Of a DNA stretch of 64,000 bases, positions 10,230 through 22,021 are shown piece after piece (position 1 is the first letter of the stretch; every line of letters starts with the position of its first letter). The notes below the pieces were generated by a model. The model was not told the DNA's origin. It did not search any database and saw only the letters and a list, made by a program, of their open reading frames with translations. Made by a program: the position numbers and the translations under genes. The stretch covers positions 1 to 64,000 of the forward strand of contig JAIWWG010000090.1 in NCBI GenBank assembly GCA_025435555.1. The letters are read 5' to 3'. Origin of the DNA: Chytriomyces cf. hyalinus JEL632 (lineage: Eukaryota > Chytridiomycota > Chytridiomycetes > Chytridiales > Chytriomycetaceae).

Positions 10230-13062
10230 TCAACTTGCTTGCATCTCCGACGCAGCTTCAAACTCAAACGACGTTGCAATCGCGGTTCCCTGCGACCCAG
10301 GACTCTTTGCGACAGTAAATTTCAAATGCCGACTCTGCTTTTTTAAAAGTAAACAAGAAACGACTGCACTTATATGAAACGTTGCCTAATGGACAAAAAA
10401 AAACTATTTAAAACCCCAAAAACAGGGCAGATAATAACACTGCAACAGATGCAAAAAGTAAGACTCACAGTTGCATTCACAGTTGCCTTGGAATCACCGA
10501 CACTCATGATGTGGACGTATTCTCCATCCAGCGTTATGATTCGTTCGTTCCTTCCAATCAATTGTTTCTGGGTAACACTGTACTGTCGGTAAATGCACGC
10601 AATCTCTTCTGGTGTAAATTCGTGCGACTCATTTCCGGTGCTGGCAGCCGTTTCGCCTGGGGGTCTCAGGAAAATATCGCCGGCTGGGTTTTGACAACAC
10701 GTTAGAGTCAGATTAAAAATGAATAAGATCAACAAAATAAATGAACTAACCTCCGCCGCGATCTTTTTTCAAAACGCAAAACTCTGTTGAATGCATATCC
10801 TCCAAAATGCGATCCAAAGCAACGTCCGTTTTAGTGTCCGCCATTTTAAGCACGTAATTTTCCGTATCATACTTTCGGCGGGTACAAATTGTCTCAAACA
10901 CTTCTCCCATCGTTGCACTGCCTTGAAACGCAAACGTTGTGGTTTGCTTCACTTCAAGCGTGCTGTACAGATGAATTTTAATAAATATTTGCGGCCGCGC
11001 GGGTGGACCGCCGCTCATGTTTCCAGCGCTGTTTGACATGCCATTGTTGGGGGAAGAGTTGTGCATCCCCGAACTCGTTGCTTGCGTACCGCCAGTTCCT
11101 GGAGGCAGTGGTGGCAGAGGCGGTCCATTGGGTCCGCGCGGGAGACTGGTGGTATTTCCAAAAGCGCTGTGGTTGGATGTAGTGATTCCCATGGGTACTC
11201 CGAAAGATGGTGGCGCGTTGACTGAGAAGGGCATGGCACCACTTCGCGGGGATGTGGGACCGGTTGTTGCGGCTGGCGTTCCTCCTGATAATGTTGATTG
11301 GAGCGCAGGTTTGCTTTTGCTGACTGACGGCCGTGCATTTCGAGCAGCTTGATTCACCGCAACTGAGAGGGTAATTTTTTGAGAAACAAGCTGGGGAAAA
11401 AAGAAGCACATGAATGCATACAGACCTTGACTAGGGGTGCATAGAGATAGTGCAAGAGCGTCAAAGTTTGACCGCTGCATTTTGCTCATACGATCCAACG
11501 CAGGGAAATCATCGTCAATTGTTCCGTCATCTTCGACAAGCCTCAAGTTCCAGCAAGATACATCGCATTTGTCTTGCGGCAAAAGAGCCTCCAATGCATC
11601 CGGACTTTCGTTGCTAATCTTGTTGAAGTACTCGTACAGTGTATATCCAATGAGTTCTTCAACCGAGGCAGATCGTCTCACAATTATGAGCATAGGTTCT
11701 TCCGGCTTGAGACTCGTGGGAACATAGATTTTGATGCGAATCGGGTACGCCTCGCCCTTTCCAGACAAGATTCCAAACTCTTCGGCAAACGGATTTTCAG
11801 TGGCACCTTGATCATTGAGTAAAAATGCTAAAGCGCTTTTTTTGGCGGCTGGAGTTGCAGCAGGAGCTGTTCGAGCAAATAAAGATGCCGCTGCAGTAGC
11901 GCCTTCGGGAACAGCAAATGACACCCGTTCTTTGACCACACTGTTTCCAGTGTTCTCCATTTTAAACGATTCCGTTTTCGGTTCAGCTTCGTCTCCATTT
12001 TTCTTTGAGTTTTCGGTGGCGCTGTCTTGTTTACGTCGTATGGAAGAATCACGCACCACAACGGGTGGAGTGCCGGCATGAACTGCATAGTTGGGTCGTT
12101 CCGCCAGGCTCACCGTTTTCCTGCACAGAATGGTGCATTAGAATGAAAACAGAAATTAAAAATCGTCAGGCGCTGGCTGAAGGTCCCACCGAATGCCAGA
12201 GAAGCGATAAGGGCGTTGAACATTCTGTCCGTCACCAGCCGCGCGGCGATCAAAAAATCCTCCTCGCGGCTGAAACACAAGTTCAATAGGCCCCCCTGCT
12301 CCAGCACCATTTCCAGGGTTCATGCCATTTGCTGCAGAGATATTTCACGTTAGATTTTTTGACAACCTTTCGTGGATGTTGTTATTCACCATTCGGTCCC
12401 ACAGCCCAGGAAAATCGCGCTTCACTAACGCGGGCAGAGTCTGAAGTCCACATGAGTCCATCGGAAAGATCTGAATTTGCACTGGATGCATCAGAGTATC
12501 GAGGATCGGCAGAAACATTTGCATTTGACGTGCTGATCGCACTAGAGAGAGGGAATAAGTCCACAGATTCGCTCACGCCCGATGGAATGTCATTTGAAAC
12601 TGCCTACGTGAGAGTGGCCGTTTGAGTGACAAAAACACGGAGATGTGTGTCGATAAGCACACCGCACCTTTGTGCCGGAAGATACGCTCAACATTCCCGC
12701 AAGAACAGCAATCCCTCGTTCTCTCCTTCGCCGTTCTCGAGGTCTAAACAACGAAGATCTCATGTTCGCATCATTCGAAGCCAAGTTTGCAGCCAAATGT
12801 TCGGTCAAGATGTAATCGTTTTCGCTCTGGGGAAAGAGTAAATACACGCGTTGAGTTTAAGATTTTTCGAGGGGGCAAGCGACTGAGCGGCAGACACCTT
12901 CTGTGGGATCGAGACAACCCGACCGAGGAGGGGGTCATCCATGGCCAGCATCTGCTTGCGCATGGAGAATATCTATATACGCTGGCAGTCAATGGAACGC
13001 ACAGAGGGACATGCAGAAGGGGCGTGTTTCACCAGGTGCGAGGGATCTGTCAAGAGTGCCAT
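10230..13062 (-). CDS. SIN1: TORC2 subunit SIN1 (AVO1-like)
   Basis: Eight exons: 13062-13033, 12972-12898, 12826-12668, 12603-12390, 12331-12190, 12120-10751, 10683-10469 and 10334-10230, about 769 residues. SIN1 recruits substrates such as AGC kinases to TOR complex 2 at membranes. The start MALLTDPSHL echoes the conserved SIN1 N-terminus. The CRIM domain is clear (NPFAEEFGILSGKG, LVEDDGTIDDDFPALDR). A Pro/Gly/Ser-rich linker follows, then a Ras-binding-like domain (RPQIFIKIHLYSTLEVK) and a PH domain (YRQYSVTQKQLIGRNERI). The CRIM-distal part of exon 6 may hide a 63-bp read-through intron (11425-11363), which would shorten the protein by 21 residues. Exon 1 is only 30 nt and the last exon is less certain than the rest. 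Confidence 0.88.
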
Positions 13063-13130
13063 ATTCAAGGACTTATTTAATTTTATCAACCTTCAGCAAC
13101 GTAAAAACATAACACAAAGATCTGCAGACA
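13063..13130. promoter_or_regulatory. 68-bp bidirectional promoter
   Basis: The only DNA between the SIN1 start (minus) and the start of the small membrane protein (plus). It is AT-rich at the SIN1 side. Both transcripts must start within or very close to it, unless exon 1 of SIN1 is misassigned. Confidence 0.5.
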
Positions 13131-13529
13131 ATGTCGGGTCGGCCTCTCTTCGTATCCCATCTGAACGCAATCACGCTCGCGTGCATCTCGATCGCAGGGT
13201 CTATTATGCTGGTGAGCGAGTGCGGGTTTCAACACGGGTCCAGCAAGGCGGTTCATCTGCTAATCACACCAACTCAGCTTCCACTCGGGGCCGCGATTAA
13301 GGCGAGGAACATTCAAATTGTGGGCGGCAAAGAAATGATTGAGGATACTGACGCAGTGGGTGCCCACTGCTTCGTGGCTGCCCTTGCGTACGCGGGATTG
13401 TTTGTGTTCTCGTTGTGGCAGGTTGGACCCAACTCCCCCAGTCACATCTCTTGCCATACTCAAAAAGTAACAAATATTCAGATTCAAGTGAACAAGGCGA
13501 AAGAAGCCGAGGAAGCCGCTTTTTCGTGA
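13131..13529 (+). CDS. Small two-helix membrane protein, possibly VMA21-like
   Basis: The frame is open throughout (132 residues), but two stretches of 66 and 60 bp have GT-AG ends and break the membrane pattern when translated. Removing them (exons 13131-13211, 13278-13421, 13482-13529) gives a neat 90-residue protein. It has one helix ending in IMLLPLGAAI, a short polar loop with DTD, a second helix (VAALAYAGLFVFSLW) and a charged tail. Size, the proline in helix 1 and the topology resemble VMA21, the ER factor that assembles the V-ATPase membrane sector. The similarity is weak, so the family call is tentative. The gene is convergent with IFT121. Confidence 0.45.
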   Translation: MSGRPLFVSHLNAITLACISIAGSIMLVSECGFQHGSSKAVHLLITPTQLPLGAAIKARNIQIVGGKEMIEDTDAVGAHCFVAALAYAGLFVFSLWQVGPNSPSHISCHTQKVTNIQIQVNKAKEAEEAAFS

Positions 13530-13616
13530 ACGCATTTTTTCATGTCTCTTCATTCTGCCCCCTTTTACTTCAACTACTTCACATGCGCAAGACGGATTAA
13601 AACACCGATTCCCCCC

Positions 13617-13635
13617 ATCACTCACTCACTCACTC
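13617..13635. repeat. (ACTC)n microsatellite
   Basis: About four ACTC units in the short convergent spacer between the small membrane protein and IFT121; same motif as the tracts near 1240 and 4290. Confidence 0.75.
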
Positions 13636-13702
13636 GCGGCGTGTTTTTGCGTAAAAATTGCAGCTCGGTTGCCTGCACAACTTGTTCCCCAATACGGTCG
13701 GT

Positions 13703-16700
13703 CTACAGCGTGGAGTGGCACTGTCGTTACAAACAAACCAGCATCAGATCTCCCGAAAGGTTTAGATGCGTAAATACTGTATTTACCAACGGACAGCAGT
13801 TCAATCCGGCAATCTCACTCTCAATAGCGCGATGCTTGCAAACATGGCACATGAAATGGATCGATTCGTAGATGGGTCTTCCGCTGGCAATGCAGATGGG
13901 AAATATGAAGTTGCAACTTGTGCAGTGGGTGTCGCTGGAGATTTACGTCAGCACATGATTTTTTGTCTCAGTCAATCCCGTTGGATGAAAAGGGGCAGAA
14001 TATTTCACCTGTCGTTAATTCCATGGCCACAGTTGCTACAGGCAATCTCGAACGCTGGAGGGTTTGATGGCGTGTATCTAGGGTGGGGGTTTGAAGAATA
14101 GTTCAATAACGAGGTTCGAACAACAAATCAAAACAGGAATCTCACTTGGTAAACAATGATAGAGCCAGGTTCTCGATACTCAACCGCTCCTCGTCCGATA
14201 TCTTTTCCAAGGCTTCCAGTTTAATGAACGCGCCTGAACATACGCCAAAGTGGTTGTTGTGGAAGGCACTCAAGGCTAACAAGCTGTAAATCACTTTAGG
14301 TTCGATAAAGTCGTCATAGTTTTTCAGATGCATTGCCTGGGAGAAGAAAAAGAGTCAAGGTCAAGCTGCACCAATAATAAAGTTCCACGTGTGAAAAACT
14401 CAACTGTGCGCATTGCCGAATGAATGCTTCCATTGTAAAACTGTCGCTGCGCAAGAATGTAGTAGTGGTATGCTTCAGCCCCTCGCCACACGTTGTCGAG
14501 AAATTTGGTTTCCATCGATCCTTTCAAATCTTCCGCCAAAAGTCCATCAAGAGCCGAGATATCCTGATACTCATTCATTGAGTATTTCATCAAGATGAAC
14601 TGTGTTCAAGCAGCGGAGACTTACATTATCCAATCCGCCTTTCCTCGCTTTTGTAAGCTGATGATACCTCTCCACCTCCAAAGCAGCAAGCACGTAAAAT
14701 TTCTTGATGCGAAGCGGGTTTTTTTCTTGCTTCGAAGCTTCTTCAGCCAGCTGGAATGAACGCGGCGTGTCAGAGTGGGTCATTGAACATCGAAAGAATG
14801 AGTTGGCAGAGATTTCCAAGAAGAGGCACACTTACATCGTACAACAACCGTGCAGATTTCTGGCAGTAATTAGCTTTCCGATACAACTCGATTGCAGTGA
14901 TGCGCTTGTTTTGGTCCAGAAGCTGCGTTGCGTATTTTGCCAAGAGAGTTTCGATCCCTTGAAAACGGTGTGCCTCAGCCAGTTCAACAGCCGTGTTCCA
15001 CTGAAAGCGATCAACATTAATGAAGGGTAAATAACACATCCATAAGAACCAAGTCAAGACGATGAGACTGCCTACCTTGCTCAGTTGCACGCACGTGTCG
15101 ATCGCAGATTTCAAGTCGCCAGCTTTGATGAACGCGGCAACAGCTTGATCGCACTGCCCGACAGTTACAAACTTTTCTGCAATGTTCTGCCACATATGGT
15201 TTGATTATGGTATGAATGAGTTGCACAAGAGTTTAAGTTTAAACTCACCACAAGCAGAGGATTACTTTCCGAGAGAGTGTAAATAATCTTTTCAAGGCTC
15301 GCATAATCTTCAACCATGTAATGACACTCAATCAGTCGCTCCGTGTTCCTCCCTTGAAGGTAATATGTGATAGCTTGCGGCCTATCAAGGAAAATGATTC
15401 CATCAACAATTCCAAAGTACACTGCACAAAGAAGCATACACACCACTTCTGCCGTTCATAATAGTAATCACCGATGGAATTCCACGCCTTCTCGAGCATG
15501 ACATCATCACCGCCACCGCCACTCTTGATCAATTGAACAACGCGGAACCAGTCGCCCATCTGTGTACGCAATTGAATAGCCAAGTCTTTGCGATCCATTT
15601 CGAGGTAGATACGCTCGGCGGCTTCAATGTCGCCGAAAAAGGTTTCAACCTCGGCCTTCTGTTTCAATTTGTCCTGTGGTAGGGTTGAAAGTATTGGCAT
15701 GTTTTTGCAGAGTACCGCTTCAAAAAGACATACATCGTATTTTTCAATGTTTTTGATGAATTGCAGGCCCTTGTAATCGCCGGATCGGATAAACGCCTTC
15801 TGTGCAATTGGAAGCTCCAACCGTTCCAGCGCCGTGTCAGAAACGAGTTTCCAAAGGCGTGGATGTGGGTTTTCTTCCACGTAGTGCAGTACGTCTTGCA
15901 GGGTTCCATTAAAAAGAACAGCTTTGTAACGAATAGAAAAGGGATTCAGATATTCGAGGGTGATGTTTGATTGCTGAGGAAAATCTAAACCTCGAGCTTC
16001 TTTGAGGGATTTTGAGTCTACATTGAGCACGTGGTCTTTAGTTGGCGTGTCAGGCTGCTTAAAGAGTTCATCGAGGTTAATAGTCTTCACTTGCAGATTC
16101 TCCATATTGCAGATGTCTGTGTTTTTCATTGGTCAGATGGAATCAAGGAGAGGAAATAGAGGGAAACGAGGGAAGACATACATCCAGAACAAGTGATTGG
16201 ATCTTCCGGAACATTCTTTTCAAATATAAACATGCGCGTTTTTTCCATAATAGCAAACGATTCCGGGTTATCTGTTGCCCTGTTTATTGGAAGAGGGTTA
16301 GCCATTTGCCGAACAACCAGAATTTGTTTTATCTCACCACTCAATATCCCAGACATCCTTCCTTTCAAATTCAAACAGCTTCCCTCCTTCAACGACATTA
16401 GATGCAGCCGCGTACATGTGCCCTCCATTTGCTCCACCTCCACTGCCACCGCCGCCCTTCTTCCCAAGCTCGAGCATCTTTAACACACCGGAAACGTCCA
16501 GCAACGCCAACCGCGAGGAGTCACAGTTGAGCGAGATGAATTGAGGCCGCATGGGAACCGAGTATTTCGTTTCCAAAGTGATGGATTGAATCGAGATTTG
16601 CAAAAATGTTCCGCTTTGGCGAGCAATCAAAAGCAGTGAGTCACTGACGGCGATGCATGCGATTGGGTCTGAAGTGGCTCTGAAAAATATATAGACATGG

Positions 16701-18896
16701 AATCAATAAGCAACTGAAAAAGAGTTGGATTCTGGAATGCCAAATACCTCGATTTGTGGTTCTCAAGATCAAGAAGCGGAATCTCAGCGTTGACCACGTC
16801 TCCAACATCGTCAATGTGGAACATGCGGTCTTTCAAGCCACCTTCCTTCTTGCGAATGACTGATAAAAACACGGTATGGGAGTTAAATGTTTGGGACACT
16901 TTCATCCCCACAAAGAACAAAAGCCCAAACCTTCCAAAGCACCAGACTTTTTAGGTGGCATGCGAAACTGCCACGAAAACACAGCATCATTTGAGGCAAC
17001 AACAACGTGTGTTTTTGTGATTTTGGCTGTTTTGGGTGCGAAATGGACTTGTCGCGTTTCGATCGCAGTTCCAATCGAATTTGCGACTGTCAGAATGTAA
17101 CTGTAAAAACGTTGTTGAGCATTTTGCATGTTTTTCTGGGCTTGGGAACAAAGGTTTACTTTTCCCCGAGCGCATCGGCCTTCGAAACGAGCAGGCAATA
17201 TTCTCCGTGCGCCGCCATTAAAGACAGCTTGCTGACTAGTCTGAGAGAGTAAAAGAACCCCATCCATGTCAGACTACCAAATATATAATACATACATGCA
17301 CAGAGTTATCTCACTTGACATGCCGCTCATTCGTCCGCGTATTCCAATAAACCACCGTCGATTCAGACTGGTCATACTTTTGGTATCCGTACGCAACAAC
17401 ATCTTGCGCGAAAAAGCACCACTTGTAGTTTGGTCGAATGTTGGCAAAGTAAATGAACGAGTCCACCGCCAATGCAATACGAAGACCACCGTGTTCCCAA
17501 GAAAGGGACGTGATTTTTTTGCCGGGGACTTTGAGCGAGCGAAGATACTTTTTTCGAAAATCATCGCGTTGGGGTCAGATGTATATGCCAGAGTTTTTGG
17601 GTCATCAAGATGAAACAAGACTCAACTTGTCCAAACGGATCATAGAACTGGACAACACTGACTTCCTTTTCTTCTCCCTGAGAGCTTCTGGCAAACTGGA
17701 TACCAGACACGGCCAAAATGGATCCATAATTGTTCCATTTCAAGTTGAGGAAACGCATGTTTGTGTCGAGAACCAATGGCGCTGAGCATCCCCACCCGCG
17801 TTTTCGAAAATTAGAATGCCGCAAAAAATGGAAGTAAGAAACCTTGTCAAACCTTGATCCTTTTCATCCCTCATGATTTGGATTTTGCCGTTTTCAAATG
17901 CGATTGCGAGGCACGGCGCTTTGGGCTCCACGTATCCGTTGCTCCCGTTGTACCTGACGGTAGAAAACGACGGACACTGCGTCAATACGCAAAAAACCGG
18001 GAACAATTCTGTCTTCCAAGTCTCCCGTACCAGTCCATTGCGGAAATCTTTAAGCTCGCCGCATTGTCACTGCAGTAAACGGGTAACTTGGCGAGAAACG
18101 TTCCCGTTCCGTCGTAATAATGCAATTCTCCAGATGATAACCCAAACAAAATGTTTTTGCCGTCGGGCGACCATTGGACGTTGGACAGAGTTGTATGTTT
18201 CAGCTCTTTGCCCCAGATTCGGTGTCCATCGACGGATCCTACAATAACAGCACCTGTACACGGAATGAGGGGGTTCATAATGAGTAGACGGACGCGCTAA
18301 TCAGATAACCCGCACCGTCTTCATAAATGATGCATATCCGCGATCCATCTTTGCTCCACTCCATATCCGCGACCACACTTTTGTTTCGATTGTTGATCAT
18401 TTCTTCGTACCTTGAGAAGATAGAGTAGTTTGAGTTGGGGGATAAAGGCGTTATGTATTATTCTAACGGACAGTTACCAGACTCCCTTGTACAGAATCCA
18501 TACGATAATGAGCCCATACTGATCTGAAGTTGTGAGCTTTTTGTGTTGCTCATTCCATTTGGATACAATCACAGCCCCTGCGAAAAGAAGTAACCTGAAT
18601 CAGAAAACAACGAGACGCTGCAATCTTCCAACATTTTCGCAAAACAAACCGGTATGCCCTTCCAAAGTCTGATTCATGCTCAAATTGCTGGCGCCTGGAT
18701 CCGCAGGCTTCTTTGCATCCGATGACGCGTTTGCGATTGTTGGGACAGGTGGCGGCGGTGGGTTCTCGAGCTTCAAGACCTTGAGTAAACCGTCTTCACC
18801 GCCACATGCAATCCAGCCCTGGTCATTGTCCCATGCCACAGTGCGTAGTTTGATTCCGTTTGGGATTGCAATCTTTTTTGAGAGGAACACGAACAT
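13703..18896 (-). CDS. WDR35: Intraflagellar transport protein IFT121 (WDR35)
   Basis: A subunit of the IFT-A complex, which drives retrograde transport in cilia and flagella. I place 23 exons: 18896-18650, 18577-18478, 18410-18316, 18253-18031, 17953-17853, 17781-17627, 17547-17315, 17240-17160, 17100-16931, 16859-16748, 16679-16338, 16279-16182, 16116-15734, 15673-15444, 15381-15249, 15186-15076, 15000-14836, 14750-14625, 14563-14405, 14336-14146, 14077-14009, 13934-13787 and 13720-13703. All junctions keep frame and give 1229 residues, close to the animal protein. Hallmarks are the start [47 protein letters not shown] repeats, then TPR-like helices ([27 protein letters not shown]). The C-terminal Cys/His clusters read CSNCGH, CTSCNF, CHVCKH and CCPLCH. 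The last coding exon is just 18 nt. Confidence 0.96.
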
Positions 18897-19178
18897 TTGA
18901 TGAAGAGAGTGATGCTGTGTTGATAGTTGATAAATATTTTTTGTTTTGATTTAAAAAAAAGCGACAAATCTTTTTTTTTCGGGAATGCGCAGTCTCTGCT
19001 TCCAAGCGTGGCAACGGGCACGCCGAATGACGGGACCACCTTCCCCAAATCGTGGACTTTCAGCTTCGAATTTCCGGACACTGGCTTGGCACGGTTGGTT
19101 GAGTGGTGCAAGCAAAGGGAGAGATCAGCCAATCAATCCAAAAAAAATCGCAAAAAAAAAGCCACCTCAGGACCAGTC
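18897..19178. promoter_or_regulatory. Divergent promoter, IFT121 (-) and DUF885 gene (+)
   Basis: A 282-bp spacer between two divergent starts. It contains A-rich runs (18951-18959, 19141-19159). No exon is evident. No X-box-like site was confirmed by eye. Confidence 0.45.
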
Positions 19179-21373
19179 ATGCAGCCCCTCACAACAACCA
19201 CAACGACCACCAAGACCACCAGCGTCAAGACTGCCGCGGATGGCAGAAAGACCACCACCACCACCACCAAGACAGTGGTGCAGAAGGCCGTCGGCGAGAC
19301 CCTCTCCAACGGCGAGACCATCAAGGCGCTGTATGATCAGTTTGCGGATCTGCTGCTTGAAGAGGATGCATTGAGGTGAGCATATGGATGAATGCAATGC
19401 ATGCAATGCATGCAACGCATAGTCGGGGATATGATCTGAAACTGGATGTTGTCCACGATTGGACGGGAATGATCAATTTCCATTCTCTCCTCAACATCCA
19501 CCATCCACCCTCTCTTCCACCCTCTAATTGTCCAACTCACTCCAACTCTCTTCATTCAAATGAAACAACAGCTGCGTTGTGTTTGGGATCAAGCGTCACG
19601 AGGACAAGCTCTTTGACATTTCGATCGCGGGTGCGCACACAGCCTGTGAGAAGAGGCGCGCCATTCTTGCCCAGATCACGGCGTTCGAGGCTGAGTCCGC
19701 CGCGTCTTTTGGCGCGCAGGAGAGCGCTGATGTTGTGTTCCTGCGCGGCGCAATTGAGGGACAGTTGGCGCAGATGGGCGTTCCAGGCGAGGACGGCTAC
19801 TTTGTCGAGATGGGTCAAACGTGCGTTGTCTTGTCTGCTTCTATTGGATTGAGCATTACTAATTATTGATTTGTCATCGCAGTCACATGACCTCCGTCTT
19901 TGTGCACATGGAAATGATGTTCAAGGAGTACCAGCCAACAGAGACGAAGCAGGATCTGGTCAACTACAGAACTCGCTTGGAACTGATGGGTCCACAGTTT
20001 GACGCCATGATCGAAGGCTTCCAGAGCGGCATCAACAGGAAAATCACCCTCAACAAGGACGGTGTCGACCTCCTCGTCAAAAAGTTCAGCGACTCGTGTG
20101 GCGGAGGTGCCGAACTTTCCCTCCAAGAGGCAACCGACTTGGCAATCAAGTCTCCCTTGAACCGGGCTGAGGAATGCAAAACCTTGCTTGGAGATGAAGG
20201 TTTCCTTGTTGCCGTCATTCGCGATACCATTATTTCTGGCTTTGCCAAGGCCCGCAAATTCTTGCTTGAAGAATACATGCCCCATGCGCGCACTCAGGCT
20301 GGTATCTACGGTCTTCCAGGCTACGAAGAAGCATACTCCAACTTGATTTACTACCACACAAACGTGCGCTACTCTGCCAACGAGATTCACGAAATTGGAG
20401 TGAAGGAAGTGGCCCGTATTGAAGCGCTGATGGAGACGGCAAAAACTGCGTGTGGATATGAAGGCTCACTTGCAGACTTTAAGCTGGATATTCAGGACCG
20501 TGAAAAGTTCCCATCACTCTTTTACGACAACTTGGACAATGTGATTCCAGAATATGAAAAAATTTGCGCCGCAGCCAGAATCAAGATGGAGGATTACTTC
20601 AACAAGTACCCCAAGTTTGAGTGAGTCCTGACTATCAACGTGCATTTTTATTCAACTGACAGCGAAACTCCTTAAAAAAAAAAAAAAAAAACAGCTGCAA
20701 AGTGGAAGCTCTACCAGAGTTTATGGAACAACAAATGCCATTGGCAATGTACATGGCCGGGACCCCAGCCAAATCCGGCTCCTTCATGGTCAACATGCAC
20801 CTCCACAAAACCAAACCAAAGCACACCATGACAGCCCTCAGCTTGCACGAGGCCATCCCAGGCCACCACCACCAAGTCTCTCTCGCGCTTGAAAACGAAG
20901 ACTTGCACCTCGGCCGCCGCATGGTCCACAACACAGCCTTTGCTGAAGGATGGGCATTGTACTGCGAATACTTGGGTGAAGAAATGGGTTTCTACTCGGA
21001 CCCGTTCCAATACTTTGGACGACTTGATGAAGAAATGTTCCGTGCCGTTAGACTTGTCGTCGACAGTGGGTTGCACGCAAAGGGATGGTCCGTTGAACAG
21101 GCCATTTCTTACTTCCTGAGTAAAGTCGGTGCTGGGTTGGATGAAGTGACGAGTGAAGTGAAGCGGTACTGTGTCATGCCTGGACAAGCGTTGGCGTACA
21201 AAGTGGGTGAAATGAAGATTCGCGAATTGAGACGGTATGCCGAGGATGAGTTGAAGGAGGCGTTTGATGTGAAGGAGTTTCACAACAGTGTTCTGGACTT
21301 TGGTTCGTTGCCTTTGAGTACGCTTGACGCTGTTGTCAAGAAGTGGGTTGCGGATGTGAAGGCTTCGCTGTGA
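19179..21373 (+). CDS. DUF885 family hydrolase-like protein
   Basis: Four exons, 19179-19375, 19572-19820, 19883-20620 and 20695-21373, give 620 residues. The family (PF05960) is mostly bacterial with scattered eukaryotic members and is thought to contain zinc metallopeptidases. The likely metal site is in exon 4, LSLHEAIPGHHHQ, an HExxxGHH arrangement, with MVHNTAFAEGWALYCEYLG downstream, which could supply a further ligand. The N-terminus, before the helical domain, is unusually rich in Thr (runs of TTTTTTT). No signal peptide is seen, so it is likely cytosolic. The last intron ends in a long A tract directly before CAG. Family assignment is firm; substrate is unknown. Confidence 0.82.
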
Positions 21374-22021
21374 GTTTTTAAAATAAACAAACTGAACAGT
21401 TCAGGAAGACATTCCGTTTTCTGGTCTCTAACTGATCTGCGTTGAATGGGTCCATGTGCTTCAAGGGTGGCTCTTCTTGCATAATGAAAGACGTTGAGAG
21501 CCTCACACGCATTTCCTCACTTAAACTGTTGCACGACAGTTCCTGAAGATGGAAGCAGCGAAGCAGAATCTTTGACACTGCCTCCAGGGAGGAATGCAAG
21601 GAAGGGAAACTTTATTTTCAAAATTGGACAGAAACTGAGTGCTGGGGAAAAAAGTTAGATCTGCTCCCCATCGGGGAATTGAACCCCGGTCGCCGCCGTG
21701 AAAGGGCGGAATCTTAACCACTAGACGAATGAGGATAGAATTTTCCCGTCATCAGGAGGTATACTACTCTAGCATAATCTCTGTGTCCGCACCGACGAAA
21801 AGTCTTTTGTGTTGAGATTTTAAGAAAACCCTTCACTCACCCTAACCAAGTTCCGCAAAGTGTGTCGGCTGAAGAGCTTAGAATTACCTTCCCCGGACAC
21901 AGGAGTCTCAATTTCAAAAGGTTTCAAATTTACTTTTCAGACCCAAACACAAACACGACAGTAAAAACATATCAATTACAACTGAGGAGCATTAATACAG
22001 AGACTGCAGTTGGACAGGGGT
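21374..22021. other. Spacer around the tRNA gene
   Basis: Apart from the tRNA, no exon is supported. Polyadenylation-like AATAAA sits just after the DUF885 stop (21381-21390). The 285 bp between the tRNA and the alcohol oxidase stop hold only short open frames. Confidence 0.55.
21664..21735 (-). tRNA. tRNA-Glu (anticodon UUC)
   Basis: A 72-nt cloverleaf reads from 21735 to 21664. The acceptor stem is TCCTCAT with ATGGGGA, seven pairs including one wobble. The D arm has AGTGGTTAAG. The anticodon stem is CCGCC/GGCGG around CTTTCAC, giving UUC. The T arm is CCGGGGTTCAATTCCCCG. No intron is present and CCA is not encoded. A TTTT run on the minus strand downstream could end Pol III transcription but is not adjacent. 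Confidence 0.95.

Noticed and set aside
11363-11425. Treating the shorter 35-bp GT-CCCCAG segment in SIN1 as an intron
   Set aside because: Removing 35 bp shifts the frame into a non-coding reading; only the 63-bp choice or no intron keeps the frame.
14101-14125. GGTTCGAA-like motif considered as a second tRNA T arm
   Set aside because: It lies in an IFT121 intron and no cloverleaf can be built around it.
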